NCBI RefSeq assembly: GCF_030052815.1
Contig: NC_079499.1
Span: 102,024,480 to 102,088,479, forward strand
Length of the DNA stretch: 64,000 nucleotides
Reading direction: 5' to 3'
DNA from: Hevea brasiliensis
Lineage: Eukaryota > Streptophyta > Magnoliopsida > Malpighiales > Euphorbiaceae
How positions within the stretch are numbered: position 1 is the stretch's first letter; the number at the start of each line of letters is the position of its first letter. Shown here one piece after another: positions 9,664-20,404 of the stretch. The notes under the pieces are model-generated. The model was given only the letters and a program-made list of their open reading frames with translations, was not told the DNA's origin and did no database searches. Both the position numbers and the translations under genes were made by a program.

Positions 9664-12392
9664 TGTAACACCACTATATGCCTAGCCTAATATATTTCAC
9701 TGTTCCGGTGACCAGTGTCGGTCTGGACAATTAAGGGGATTAGAACCACATCTAAGACACCTAGATAAGCCCTGAATGCAAATAATTAGTGATTTTCAGA
9801 TAGTTAAGTATAAATAAGAAAAACAGAACACAAAAGGTTAAATGAGCTGAGAGTCACAGTGATGGGTGACCTTCCCAGGAAGTAACTGCTAGGTCAGTCT
9901 AAACCCTAATGTCGAACCGGAAATTGTGACGCCGCGGTCCTTAGGACTATTGCAAACCTAGTGGAAAAGAGAAAACCACAGAAAAGAACTGATAAGTGGG
10001 TCTAATAATTAGGTTAGGGATTAGGAAGAAATATCAAATTATTTGCAAACCGGATCAGACCGGTGAGGGGCAATTTAGTCAATTCACCCATAGAGGTGAC
10101 TCCTGACCTAACTGTCCAATAAAATTGAAGAAATGAAAATTTTAGAATCGAGAATTAAATTAAAGAACTATGGAAAAAATTAAAGAAAAAGAAAAAGGGA
10201 AAAGAAATGGATTATTACATCATTAGGTGACATCATGAATGATGTCAAAATTAAAATTATTTTACCCAAATTTTTGACTAAGTTAATTATGGCATAAATG
10301 GAGATAAAAAAAAAATTAAAAAGATAATTTTTTTTCTTCTTCTTCTCCAAATTTCCGTAGCTCTCTCTCCCCCATTTTTTCTCTCACCAAAAACCTCCTT
10401 TAAAGCATGAAATCAAGCTCTTAAATCCCTAAATTACCCATAAATTCCCCAAATATCTTTGATTAAAGCTTGTTATCTTCACTTGAGAAGAAGACTGAGG
10501 AAGGAAAGAAAGGAAGAAAAAGGAAGAAATTGAAGAAGTAGAGATCAAACAAAGGTTAGTACTTAAACTTGACATCTTTTGTTAAATTTTCATGTTCTTA
10601 GTTAAGTTAACCTAGAATTGAACTTAAATCAAAAGAAAACTATCATTGGGGGACTGAATGGGATTTTCGGCTAGCCTATAAGGGTATTGAAATTTCATGA
10701 TTTTGATGGAATTGAAGTATTAGTTAAGTTGAATTGAGTGTATAGAGGTTGATTATAAACTTTAATTGCATTAGATTGCATAATTGTGCAATTAGGGTTC
10801 TTAACCTCTTGAAATTAGGAGAAAAATTGTAGGAAATGGTCAGTTGGTGCAAATGACCTTAATTGAGGTGAGAAATGGTCAATTGGGACCATTTGTGGTA
10901 TGTTTGAATTGGTAGAAACCAAGTGCAATTCGGATTGGTTAGAGTCACTATTCTAGTAGCTTGACCTAGGTCTCTTTTAGAGAATAAAACTGAAAATTTA
11001 CCAACCCAATTGGTGTGAGACCAATTGGGAATGAAAATAGACACATAATGACACATTTTTCATTCAGGAACCATGCCCAGAAAATGATATTAACATAGTG
11101 AACAATTAGGTCAAACCCGAGTGTAGTGTACTGCCACTGTACCAAAATGATCAAATGAATAGTGTTTGTTCATTTGGCCATAACATAAGCTGTATAGGTC
11201 TAAATGACCTGATTTTTGTGGCATTGGAAAGGTATGACATAGCACTACAACTTTCATGAGGAACATCAACTCAAATTCTGCCCATAACCCAGTAATTTGG
11301 CCACTTAAATTTAGGGGTCCAAAACTGCCAGAACCAAATTAGGTGCCCAGAAATCAGGGTTAGACCAATCCAGCCAGCCATGTTCAAATGGCCATATCTT
11401 GGGCTACAAAACTCTGAATGGAGTGATTCAAAAAGAGAATTAAATCTAAGACAATAAGAAGCATCTTCTATGAAGAACACTTAGCCAAAGTCCCACAGCA
11501 ACATGATCAATAGAACAGTGCAAAATAGGACATCAAAACTGAAAATTTGAAATTGTGCCTAGGAGATCTAAAAATTGAAGGGGCAACTAAAATCAACAAA
11601 ATAAGCAACTAAAATGTGGTATGTGGGTGAAATTGAAATTCCCATACCTATTAAGCATAAGAAAGTCAATAATTTGACTTAAATAGTGTCGTGAATAGTA
11701 ACCCCAAAATGTAAAATTTAAAAAACGTTAAATTAAGCATATTAGAGCTAGACATAAGTAATTGTGAATTTATTATAAATTTATTATAAGTTATGATACT
11801 GAAACACTGTAAAATTGTGTGTTTCAGTTAAAAAAAATACCGAGAAAGAACCCGAGACATCGAGTCAAGTCCTAGAGGCAACTCGCACAAGGTTTGTGCA
11901 TAACATAAAATTTTTCTATAAATTCTCTTAACAATTTATTTTGATGAATAAATTGTGATTTATTTTTATTACAAATTTGTGAATGAAATGAATATTATGC
12001 TTTTAACTTAAATTGTTGGAAATTTAATTATATGTGTTTAAATTGTCAATAAATGTTTAGTAAAATGTTAAGATAGTTTTGAAACCATAGTGTCATGACC
12101 ATATATCTGAATGCCTCACTAGAATGCCTAGTGGGAGGAATTAGTTTTGAATTTTGAATTCTCTCTTTGGTTGAAGTGTTGAGGTGTGTGCCAGTAGAGG
12201 AAGAAATTGAATGGGCACCCATAGTTTGAGCTACCTAGCCATGAGATTCCTCATAAGCCTTCGGCTATTGAGATAAACAATGTACTGATGGCATGATATA
12301 ACTATATGTTTTTATGAAATCTATTTTGGGACTTCCGAAATGAGACTTTTTTGACTAAAATTATAAATTGTGTTTGTATTTGTTTTCATTTT
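9664..12392 (+). mobile_element. Tekay-type 5' LTR, first segment
   Basis: Homologous base for base with 34710-37389. It holds a TCTTCTTCTTCTCC/CTCTCTCTCC block at about 10330-10375 that looks like the transcribed leader, and AAAG|GTTAGT at 10551-10560, a good 5' splice site. It is interrupted at 12392 by the Athila element; the sequence resumes at 29030 after the duplicated ATTTT. Confidence 0.85.
11798..11828. repeat. 10-bp perfect inverted repeat in the Tekay 5' LTR
   Basis: ACTGAAACAC (11798-11807) and GTGTTTCAGT (11819-11828) form a hairpin with an 11-base loop. Solo LTR C has a related pair (24141-24150 and 24161-24170). The Tekay 3' LTR has lost the left arm through a deletion of about 50 bp. 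Confidence 0.65.
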
Positions 12393-12629
12393 TGATACAC
12401 TTGAATTGTCTAGATGTTTTTGAGCACATTTGTATTCTAAATCATAGCATTTAGGCAAGTATTTTCATGCATAGTAGTTGATTTCATTAGTTTTCATAAA
12501 TTTTGTTGCCAAGCCCTTAATTCCATGTTTTGTGCATTATTCCAGGTGTTTGGGTGAAGCCCCAAAGGATGGGAGTGCAAAGGAAAGCTTGGAGAGGTAA
12601 AAAGACAAAGAATTGCTGCTGATACAAAG

Positions 12630-12960
12630 TACAAGGGGTGTGTAAACCAAGCCCCAGACTCGTGTAACCCTCTGCCAGAAGAAAGTCAAGAGAATCGATG
12701 AGAAACACAAGTACACGAGTTATGTAAATAGACCCGTGTAATCTGCAGGAACTCGTGTAAGTCTCTGCCGGGCGCAAGCTTGAAGAACCTTATGGGAACA
12801 ACAGTACACGGCCCGTGTAATCAGGCCCGTGTAGTTGGCACAGACCTGTGTAACTTTCTGTGCCAAAAAAAGACCACGCGATTCTCCTCCAGCAAGTTAC
12901 ACGGCCTTACTTTGCGGGACCTGTGTAGTGATACATGGGTCGTGTACTATGCTGTAGCCT
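12630..12960. repeat. Cluster of TACACGG/CCGTGTA palindromic half-sites in the Athila LTR
   Basis: About a dozen half-sites of the type TACACGG or CCGTGTA occur, several paired into near-palindromes. The best is TACACGGCCCGTGTA at 12805-12819, a perfect 7-bp inverted repeat about one central base. The cluster ends about 100 bp upstream of the TATAAATA box. It is repeated in the 3' LTR (27655-27975) and in Athila copy 2. Confidence 0.75.
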
Positions 12961-13053
12961 ATTTTCTGACTTGAATTCCCCTCCTATTTTCTGATTTGAA
13001 TGAGACTCCTAAAGCCTTTTGGTCTCAAAATGACCTAACCCTAGAGCAACCAA

Positions 13054-13061
13054 TATAAATA
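13054..13061 (+). promoter_or_regulatory. TATA box of the Athila LTR promoter
   Basis: TATAAATA follows ACCCTAGAGCAACCAA and is kept at 28079-28086 in the 3' LTR and at 50863-50870 (reverse) in copy 2, within otherwise drifting sequence. Confidence 0.7.
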
Positions 13062-14005
13062 GAAAAGAAAACATCAGGAAGAGAGGTCGGTCACTGTCAT
13101 CGGGACTGCTGCTGAAGGTTGCTATTGTCGGGCTCTACATCAGTACCAAAAGAAGTTTCCTAGTTGAAGCTCCACAAGATCAAAGCTGCAAACTCTTTCT
13201 GGTTCCTTCGTTTCATCTCCTTAGACAGATTTTTACTATTTATTTCTTTTGCATAACTCTTTTTTTATTATTCTTACTTTTTATCATGACATTTGCTGAA
13301 CTCACCATGAGTGAGTAGTTTTCTTATTCTGGATTTGGGAGAGTAGCTCTTGTAATTATTATTATAGATGAACACTGAGTTTTATTTATTGGATTTGAGA
13401 TTCGTTTCTTGATTTAATTTCTTGCGATCTTAATGCATGCTATGCGTTGGTACTCACTTAGTTATGATTGTAGATGTTAATTGAAGGACTGAAAGGTGAA
13501 GATTAACATTAGAAAATCAAGATCTTGAACCTAGGAATTCTGACCTAGACATAGGCTGATACCTTTGTGGAACCTAAAAATTGGTCAAAGGTCTTAAAGG
13601 ATTTTAATTAATTTGATCACCACGAAAGTAGGGTTCGAGTTAATTAGAATACACTCTAAATGCCTTGAGAGAGGATTTAGGATAGCTTAGCATTGATTTC
13701 CATCAAGGAAAATGATCCTCAATTCAGTAAATAAATGAGATAACATCCCTAGTATGATTCAAGGGTGAAATCTTAATTCCGGAATTGCTTCAAATAAATC
13801 ATTTAATTTTAAGTTTACCATTTTAATTTTTAAAGTTAACAAACTTCATTCTCTAATTATTCGATAGCCTAGGCAGTTAAGATTTCTGTGTAGATTGGTA
13901 CTTGCTAAACAAAATTCCTCATGAGAATGATACTCTACTTATCACTTTATTACTTGTTAGCAATACGTGCACTTGCGGTGATTGCAAAATAGCAAAACAA
14001 GTTTT

Positions 14006-14023
14006 TGGCGCTGTTGTCGGGGA
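14006..14023 (+). other. Athila primer binding site (tRNA-Asp type)
   Basis: TGGCGCTGTTGTCGGGGA lies seven bases after the LTR end at 13999. Athila elements usually have TGGCGCCGTTGCCGGGGA here, complementary to the tRNA-Asp 3' end. The two differences are C-to-T changes. Confidence 0.85.
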
Positions 14024-14147
14024 GTTTTTGGTTTTAGTAATATCAAGCGATAGGCGATTTAGCTGATTTAGGTAATTATATTTATTATTTAATTTTATTT
14101 TACTGGTTGTATTTCTTTTCTTTTCTCTCAGGTGCCCGATCTGGTAT

Positions 14148-15811
14148 ATGACCAGAACAAAGCCAGAAGAAATTTTGGACTGTGATCCAGAAATAGATAA
14201 AACTGTGAAATCCATCAGGAGGGAAAGAAAACATCAAGAGCATGGTCAAGGAGATCCTGAAATCCTAACCATGGCCGATAATAATGACAGACCAAGACTC
14301 TTGAGAGATTACGGAGCTCCATCTGCCCAAGGATTTCAGCCTAGTGTCACTAGACCCATAATGGAAGCCAACAACTTTGAATTAAAACCAGCATGGCTCC
14401 AAATGATTCAACAAACCCAGTTTGCAGGTTCACCAACAGAAGACCCACACTATAACCTCCAGTGCTTTCTTGCCCTATGTGATACATTCAAGATGAATAG
14501 AGTGTCTGATCAAGCAATAAAACTCAGGGCATTTCCATTCTCCCTTCGAGACAGAGCAAGGAAGTGGTTACTTTCTCAACCGGTTGGAACATTCACTACC
14601 TGGGAAAACCTCTCTCAAGCTTTTCTAGTAAGGTATTTCCCACCTATAAAGACTGCAAAGTTGAGGCTTGAGCTCAACACCTTCACACAAAAGGAAGAAG
14701 AGTCACTCTATGATGCATGGGAAAGATATAAAGACCTGCAGAGGGAATGTCCACACCATGGCATAGAAGATTGGCTATTGGTGCAAAATTTCTATAATGG
14801 ATTACTAGCCTCTACAAGGAGCACAGTTGATTCAGCTGCAGAGGGTGATCTAATGAAGAAAACAGTGCCACAAGCACTTGAACTTCTAGAAAGGGTTGCA
14901 TGCCACAATTATGAGTGGTCAAATGAAAGAGGAAAAGCAAGAAGAACTGCAGGGTCCTGGAAGTAGATGCCTTAAGCATGATAAATGCCCAGTTTGATCA
15001 GCTCACAAAGAAACTCGAAAGAATGCAAGCCAATGCAGTTGGTACAAATAGTCAACTTGAGGACAGCTATGAAGGAGGATACATGAATTCAGAATACAAC
15101 AATTTCAATGAACCTATAGAATAAATGAACTATGTGAATAATGGAGGAAACTTCAACCAGAGGCAGCCAAACAATCCGTATTTAAATACTTACAACCTTG
15201 GATGGAGAAACCACCCAAATTTCTCATGGTCCAATCAGTAGAACTAGCCAATAAATAAGCAACAAGGGTACAAACCTCTAGCACCCCCTGGATTTCAGAA
15301 CAAAGGTCAGAACTTTGCATAGCCATCACTACCTCTCCAACCTCAACAACCTGAACAAAAAATGACCATGGAAACCATGATGGAAGGATCCCTAATAGCT
15401 TAACAACAACAAACTGAATTGATTAAATAGCTGACTTCCAGAATGGACCAACTTGCTACCCATAACAAGATGCTAGAGAATCAAATCGCTCAGCAAGCAA
15501 GTTCTTCAAGTAAAGCTGCTGGCAAACTGCCTAGTCAACCAGAAATGAACCTAAGGGAGCATTGCAAATTAGTTATACTGAGGAGTGGGAGAACTCTAGT
15601 ACAACCAGAGGTAGAATCGACAGAGGAAACCATAGAAAATTCTAAAGACCAAGTAGAGAAAAAGGAGGAAGAAGCTAAGAAAGATCAGGAAGAGGAAGCA
15701 AGGAAGACAAAAAAATTACCAGAACCATACCAGCCTTCCCTACCTTTTCCTCAAAGATTTCAGAAAGCCAAACTGGACAAGCAGTTTGGGAAGTTTTTGG
15801 AAGTTTTATAG
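14148..15811 (+). pseudogene. gag: Athila gag (copy 1)
   Basis: The first open part (14148-14966, 272 residues) carries the retrotransposon gag (Retrotrans_gag) signature: LKPAWLQMIQ, DPHYNLQCFLALCDTFK, AIKLRAFPFSLRDRARKWL, FLVRYFPPIKTAKLRLE. Near 14950 one base is missing and the reading moves to the frame starting CTG at 14957. That frame goes on through a Gln/Asn-rich region broken by about seven TAG/TAA codons (15122-15430) to 15811, with a Glu/Lys-rich coiled segment (about 15600-15720). Most of these stops sit where neighbouring codons are CAA or CAG, suggesting Gln-to-stop changes. Gag would form the particle shell. The start ATG at 14148 lies 142 bases after the primer site start. Confidence 0.85.
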
Positions 15812-16540
15812 AAACTTTACATTAACATCCCCTTCACTGAAGCACTTTCTCAGATGCCATCTTATGCCAAATTTCTTAAGGAAATTCTGTCAAAGAAAAG
15901 GAAGCTAGAAGACAATGGAACAGTAGCTCTAACAGAGGAATACAGTGCCATTCTACAAAACAAATTGCCTCCAAAGTTAAAGGATCCAGGAAGCTTCTCC
16001 ATGCCCTGTATCATTGGTAACAAGAAAATAGATAAGGCCCTCTGCGATCTTGGGGCAAGCGTCAGTCTAATGCCTCTATCAATATGCAAAAAGCTGGAGA
16101 TTGGGAAACTGAAACCCATAACAATCTCATTGCAATTGGCTGATCGATCCATTAAATATCCTGTAGGGATACTTGAGAACATCCCTATCAAAGTGGGAAA
16201 ATTCTTCATTCCAGTGGACTTTGTTGTCCTTGAGATGGAAGAATATGTCCAAATTCCTATCATCTTGGGAAAACCATTCTTAGCAACCGTCGGAGCCATC
16301 ATAGACATAAAAAATGGACGATTAACCCTCAAGGTAGGAGAAGAGGAAGTTGAGTTCAACTTGTTCGACACAATGAAAAACAAATTTGAACTTGATGAAT
16401 GCTGCAAGGTTGACATAATTGACGAACAAGTTAAAGAGGAATTTCATAAGATACATCTTAAAGATCCTCTTGAAGCATGTATTGTGCATAGCCACACAGT
16501 GGATGATGAAAATACAGAAATAGCAGCATGTGCACAATAG
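15812..16540 (+). pseudogene. Athila aspartic protease domain (copy 1)
   Basis: It continues the gag frame after the stop at 15809-15811. The catalytic segment reads KALCDLGASVSLMPLSICKK, the DLGAS form usual for Athila proteases in place of DTGAS. It is followed by IPIILGKPFLATVGAIIDI, the second conserved strand. The protease would cleave the Gag-Pol polyprotein. It ends at a TAG (16538-16540) with the reading frame resuming immediately into RT. Confidence 0.8.
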
Positions 16541-17465
16541 TTGGAAGCTCCTCCACCCCTACCCTTAGCTAGGGCTTCCGAGATAGAGAAATTGAAGGAG
16601 GAACAAACCAAAGGTAAGCTCCAGGAAAACTCCAAACAGGTAGAGCTTAAACCTCTCCCATCTTCACTAAGGTACGCATTCCTAGACTCAAAGTCTAATT
16701 ATCCTATTATAATCAATGCTAGCCTATCTAAGTTAGAAGAGGAAAAATTGTTAAGAGAACTTAGGATCCATAGTAAAGCATTAGGGTATAAAATAGAAGA
16801 CCTGAAGGGAATCAACCCTTCAATTTGCAAGCATAGGATACCCATGGAAGAAAATAGTAAACCCACAATCGAACATCAAAGAAGACTAAACCCAAACATG
16901 AAAGAAGTAATCAAGAAAGAAATTTTAGAACTATTAGATGCAGGTATTATATACCCAATTTCTGATAGTAAATGGGTTAGTTCAGTACATGTAGTTCCTA
17001 AGAAAGGTGGGACAACTGTTATCCAAAATGCAAGCAATGAACTAATCCCTACTAGAGTAGTCACTGGTTGGCGAATGTGCATTGATTATAGGAAATTAAA
17101 CAGTGCCACTAGAAAAGACCATTTCCCCCTCCCCTTTATTGACCAAATGTTAGAAAGATTAGCGAAACACTCTTATTTCTGTTACCTAGATGGGTATTCG
17201 GGATTCTTTTAAATTCCTATTCACCCAGAAGACCAAGAAAAGACAACATTCACTTGTCCCTTGAATATTTGCATATAGGAGAATGCCTTTTGGTCTTTGT
17301 AATGCTCTTGCTACCTTTCAAAGATGCATGATGGCTATCTTTTCTGATTATATTGAAGATATCATGGAAATTTTTATGGATAATTTTTCTGTCTATGGAA
17401 CTACTTTTGATGATTGCCTAGCTAATTTATCCAAGGTGTTCAAAGATGTGAAGAATCAAACCTGA
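16541..17465 (+). pseudogene. Athila reverse transcriptase (copy 1), catalytic Asp lost
   Basis: Canonical Ty3-gypsy RT blocks appear in order: IPMEENSKPTIEHQRRLNP, VSSVHVVPKKGG, GWRMCIDYRKLNSATRKDHF, FIDQMLERLA, MPFGLCNALATFQRCM. The active-site motif reads IFMDN, so the second Asp of the expected FMDD is Asn. A TAA at 17210-17212 stands where copy 2 encodes Gln. One base is missing near 17255 and another near 17435, shifting the frame twice. The enzyme copies element RNA into DNA in the particle; this copy cannot. Confidence 0.88.
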
Positions 17466-18230
17466 TCCTAAATTGGGAAAAATACCATTTCATGGTAAGG
17501 AAAGGCATAGTTCTGGGACATTTGATATCAGAAAGAGGAATTGAAGTTGATAAGACAAAAATTGAGATCATTAAAAATATGCAACCCCCAACATCAGTCA
17601 AGGGAGTGCGAAGCTTTTTGGGACATGCAGGATTCTACAGAAGATTCATCAAAGACTTTTCCAAAATAGCTAAGCCACTTACTAACTTGTTAAGTCAAGA
17701 TGTTCCCTTTAATTTTGATGAAAATTGCCTTGTCTCCTTTAACAGAATCAAAGAGGCCCTGATATCAGCACCAATAATGCAACCATCGAATTGGGAGCTA
17801 CCATTAGAGGTGATGTGCGACGCGAGTGACTTTGCAGTTAGAACAGTGCTCGGGCAAAGAAAAGATAAAAAGCTCCATGCTATTTATTATGCTAGCAAAA
17901 CACTCGATGATGCGCAAATCAATTATGCTACCACAGAGAAGGAATTCCTAGTAGTGGTATTTGCAATGGACAAATTCAGATCTTGCCTCATCGGGTTAAA
18001 AGTCATTGTATTCACAGATCATGCTGCAATCCAGTACCTTATGAATAAAAAGGAAGCAAAACCAAGGCTGTTCGATGGATTTTACTCTTGTAAGAATTTG
18101 ACCTTGAAATCAAGGACAAAAAGGGATCCGAAAATGTCGTAGCTGACCATCTTTCCAAACTAAAATTGGAGTACACAGAGGACTTTAAAGATTTGCCAAT
18201 TGATGATTCATTTCCTGATGAGCAATTACT
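17466..18230 (+). pseudogene. Athila RNase H domain (copy 1)
   Basis: The connection region ([20 protein letters not shown]) leads into an RNase H fold with MCDASDFAV (first catalytic Asp), [14 protein letters not shown] (Glu), and FTDHAAIQYLMNK (Asp). A frameshift at about 18065 moves the rest to another frame (ADHLSKLKLEYTEDF). RNase H would degrade the RNA strand of the hybrid. Confidence 0.85.
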
Positions 18231-19540
18231 TGCATTCTCCAAAGCTCCATGGTACTCTGACTTTGTTAATTTTCTTGGATGCAGGGTACTGCCTCCAAAC
18301 ATGACTTATCAGCAAAGGAAGAAATTCCAACATGATGTGAGATATTACTTATGGGAGGAACCCCTACTGTACAAGAGATGTAATGATGGGCTGATAAGAA
18401 GGTGCATACCAGAGGAAGATATGGAAAGTATATTTATCATTACCATTCATCACTATATGGAGGACATTTAGGCACTTCAAAGACTGCAGCCAAGATTTTA
18501 CAAGCAGGGTTTTACTGGCCACATTTATTTAAGGATGTAAGATCCTTTGTGCTAGCTTGTGATCAATGCCAAAGAATAGGTAACAGTTCAAGAAGGAATG
18601 AAATGCCACTGCATGGTATACTTGAGATAAAATTGTTTGATGTATGGGGAATAGACTTCATGGGCCCATTCCCCTCTTCCCGTGGAAACAAGTATATTCT
18701 GGTTGGAGTTGATTATGTGTCAAAATGAGCAGAAGCTATTACAATACTAACCAACAATGCTAGAGTGGTCACCAAGTTCTTTAAGAATAACACCTTCACA
18801 AGATTTGGCAAACCACGAGCGATAATCAGTGATGGTGGAAGCCACTTCTGCAACCAACAATTCGAAATACTACTAAAAAAGTATGGAGTAACTCACAAGG
18901 TGGCCACACCTTATCATCCTCAAACCAGCAGTCAAGTAGAAATATCAAATAGGGAACTAAAGCAGATTCTAGAGAAAACTGAAATAGATCCAGGAAGGAT
19001 TGGTGTATGAAGCTAGATGATGCACTATGGGCATACCGCACTGCATATAAAACCCCAATTAGCACAACACCCTTCTGATTAGTTTATGGAAAATCATGCC
19101 ATCTCCCTGTTGAACTTGAGCATAAAGCCTACTAGGCAATTCAGGTACTAAACTTTGACCTCAAAGCTGCTAGTGAGAAAAGGCTCTTACAACTGAATAA
19201 GTTGGAAGAAATCCGACAAGATGCATACGAAAATGCCAAAATCTTTAAGGATAAAACCAAAAGATGGCATGACAGGCGCATAGCAAGAAAAGAGATAAAA
19301 GAAGGAGATCTTGTCCTCTTATTCAACTCTAGATTGAAACTCTTTCTAGGAAAGTTGAAATCAAGATGGTCCGGACCTTTCAAGGTCACCAAAGTCTTCC
19401 CACATGGAGCAGTAGAGGTATGGAGTGAAACCTCAGGCGCATTCAAGGTCAATGGGCAGAGGCTGAAGCCTTACTTTCAGGGAGAACCCATAGAAATGAG
19501 AGTAAATTGCACTCTCAATCCTCCTACTGACAGACCATAA
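18231..19540 (+). pseudogene. Athila integrase (copy 1)
   Basis: The zinc-binding HHCC domain is seen as [13 protein letters not shown] and LACDQCQR, across a frameshift near 18440. The catalytic core has WGIDFMGPF (first Asp), AIISDGGSHF (second Asp) and [10 protein letters not shown] (Glu). A TGA at 18726-18728 replaces a Cys codon present in copy 2, and another shift lies near 18985. The C-terminal domain is 19202-19540 ([23 protein letters not shown]). Integrase inserts the cDNA with the 5-bp duplication seen at the ends. Confidence 0.87.
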
Positions 19541-20404
19541 ATAAGCAAAGTCCAGCTAAAGACTATAAATAAGTGCTTTTTGGGAGGCAACCCAAAATTT
19601 TTCTGAACTTTTTTTCTTTTCTTTTTTCTTCAATATTGAATTTTTGTTTCGTACTCATTAGCATTTCATTTTGTAGGATTTTTGAAAAGAGGAATAGAGA
19701 TCAAGAGAGGAAGGGAATAACCAAGTCAAAACCACAAAAGGGAAAATTGAACAAAACCGAGGAAGTAACTCTATTGTTAATCTTTGCATCCATTTCATGT
19801 GTTATGATGATAAAATTTTTCATCTGCCAAAGATTTGAAAAATCAGAAGATTACACGGGTCATGTACTGGTAGTACACGCCCCGTGTAGCTTTATGGAAG
19901 TCCATAAATTTCATGTAATCTCGACCCTTCGGGAGACAAAAATTTACACGGGTCCATATCCCAAATTACACGGACCGTGTAATGTCTCTAGTAGAATAAC
20001 TGAGAGACAGAAGGTTACACGAGGCTCCTTGAATTTTACATAGGTCGTGTAACATATCCAGTAAAGTAACCTAAGAGATAGGAAGTTACACGGGTCTCAT
20101 AGCTAATTTACATGGGTCGTGTACTACGACAGATTTCGAAAATTTTAGGCAGAAATTTACATGACCCTACATGTTGGGACCCGTGTAGTGATACATGACC
20201 CATGTATTTCATCGTAGACGCGACTCCTGGGGTGCGAAATGTGCAAAACGAAGAGTCCTAATGGCTCTTTAAATACACCCCTAGCATTAAAACCCTTCAT
20301 AAACACAAAACCCTTCATCTACTCCCTTCCTAGCCTATAAAAACCTCTCAAATCTCATCTCCCTGCACCAAAGTCATACTCTTCTCCTTCCCAAAAACAC
20401 ACCC
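19541..20404 (+). promoter_or_regulatory. Athila inter-ORF region: palindrome array and putative internal promoter
   Basis: After integrase comes the common Athila sequence GGGAGGCAACCCA (19584) and a T-rich tract ending TTTTGTAG (about 19677), a possible 3' splice site. From 19851 to 20216 lie about five pairs of TACACGG/CCGTGTA half-sites spaced some 65-90 bp apart; TTACACGGACCGTGTAA at 19966-19982 is a perfect 17-bp palindrome. Downstream are TTTAAATA (20270) and TATAAAAA (20336-20343), the latter 69 bp before the ORF-1 ATG. Copy 2 keeps the TATA box at 68 bp. I infer a separate promoter for ORF-1. Confidence 0.6.

Larger units (their letters stand above)
12393..13999 (+). mobile_element. 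Athila copy 1, 5' LTR
   Basis: 1607 bp, the same length as the 3' LTR, with scattered mostly transitional differences judged by eye as a few per hundred bases. It has a palindrome cluster (12630-12960), a TATAAATA box at 13054-13061 and an end at AGCAAAACA directly before the primer site. Confidence 0.9.

Noticed and set aside
10330..10375. CT-rich block as a simple microsatellite of no relevance
   Set aside because: Kept as a leader-like block, since every related LTR has one just before the donor-like site.
12780..12974. Small ORFs in the LTR palindrome cluster (also at 12517-12777 and 27548-27834)
   Set aside because: They come from the half-site repeats and are not preserved between the two LTRs of the same element.
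15862..16416. 184-residue minus-strand ORF as a gene
   Set aside because: It is the antisense shadow of the Athila protease region.
19573..20043. 156-residue ORF after Athila integrase
   Set aside because: It runs through the T-rich tract and palindrome array, has biased composition and is not kept in copy 2.
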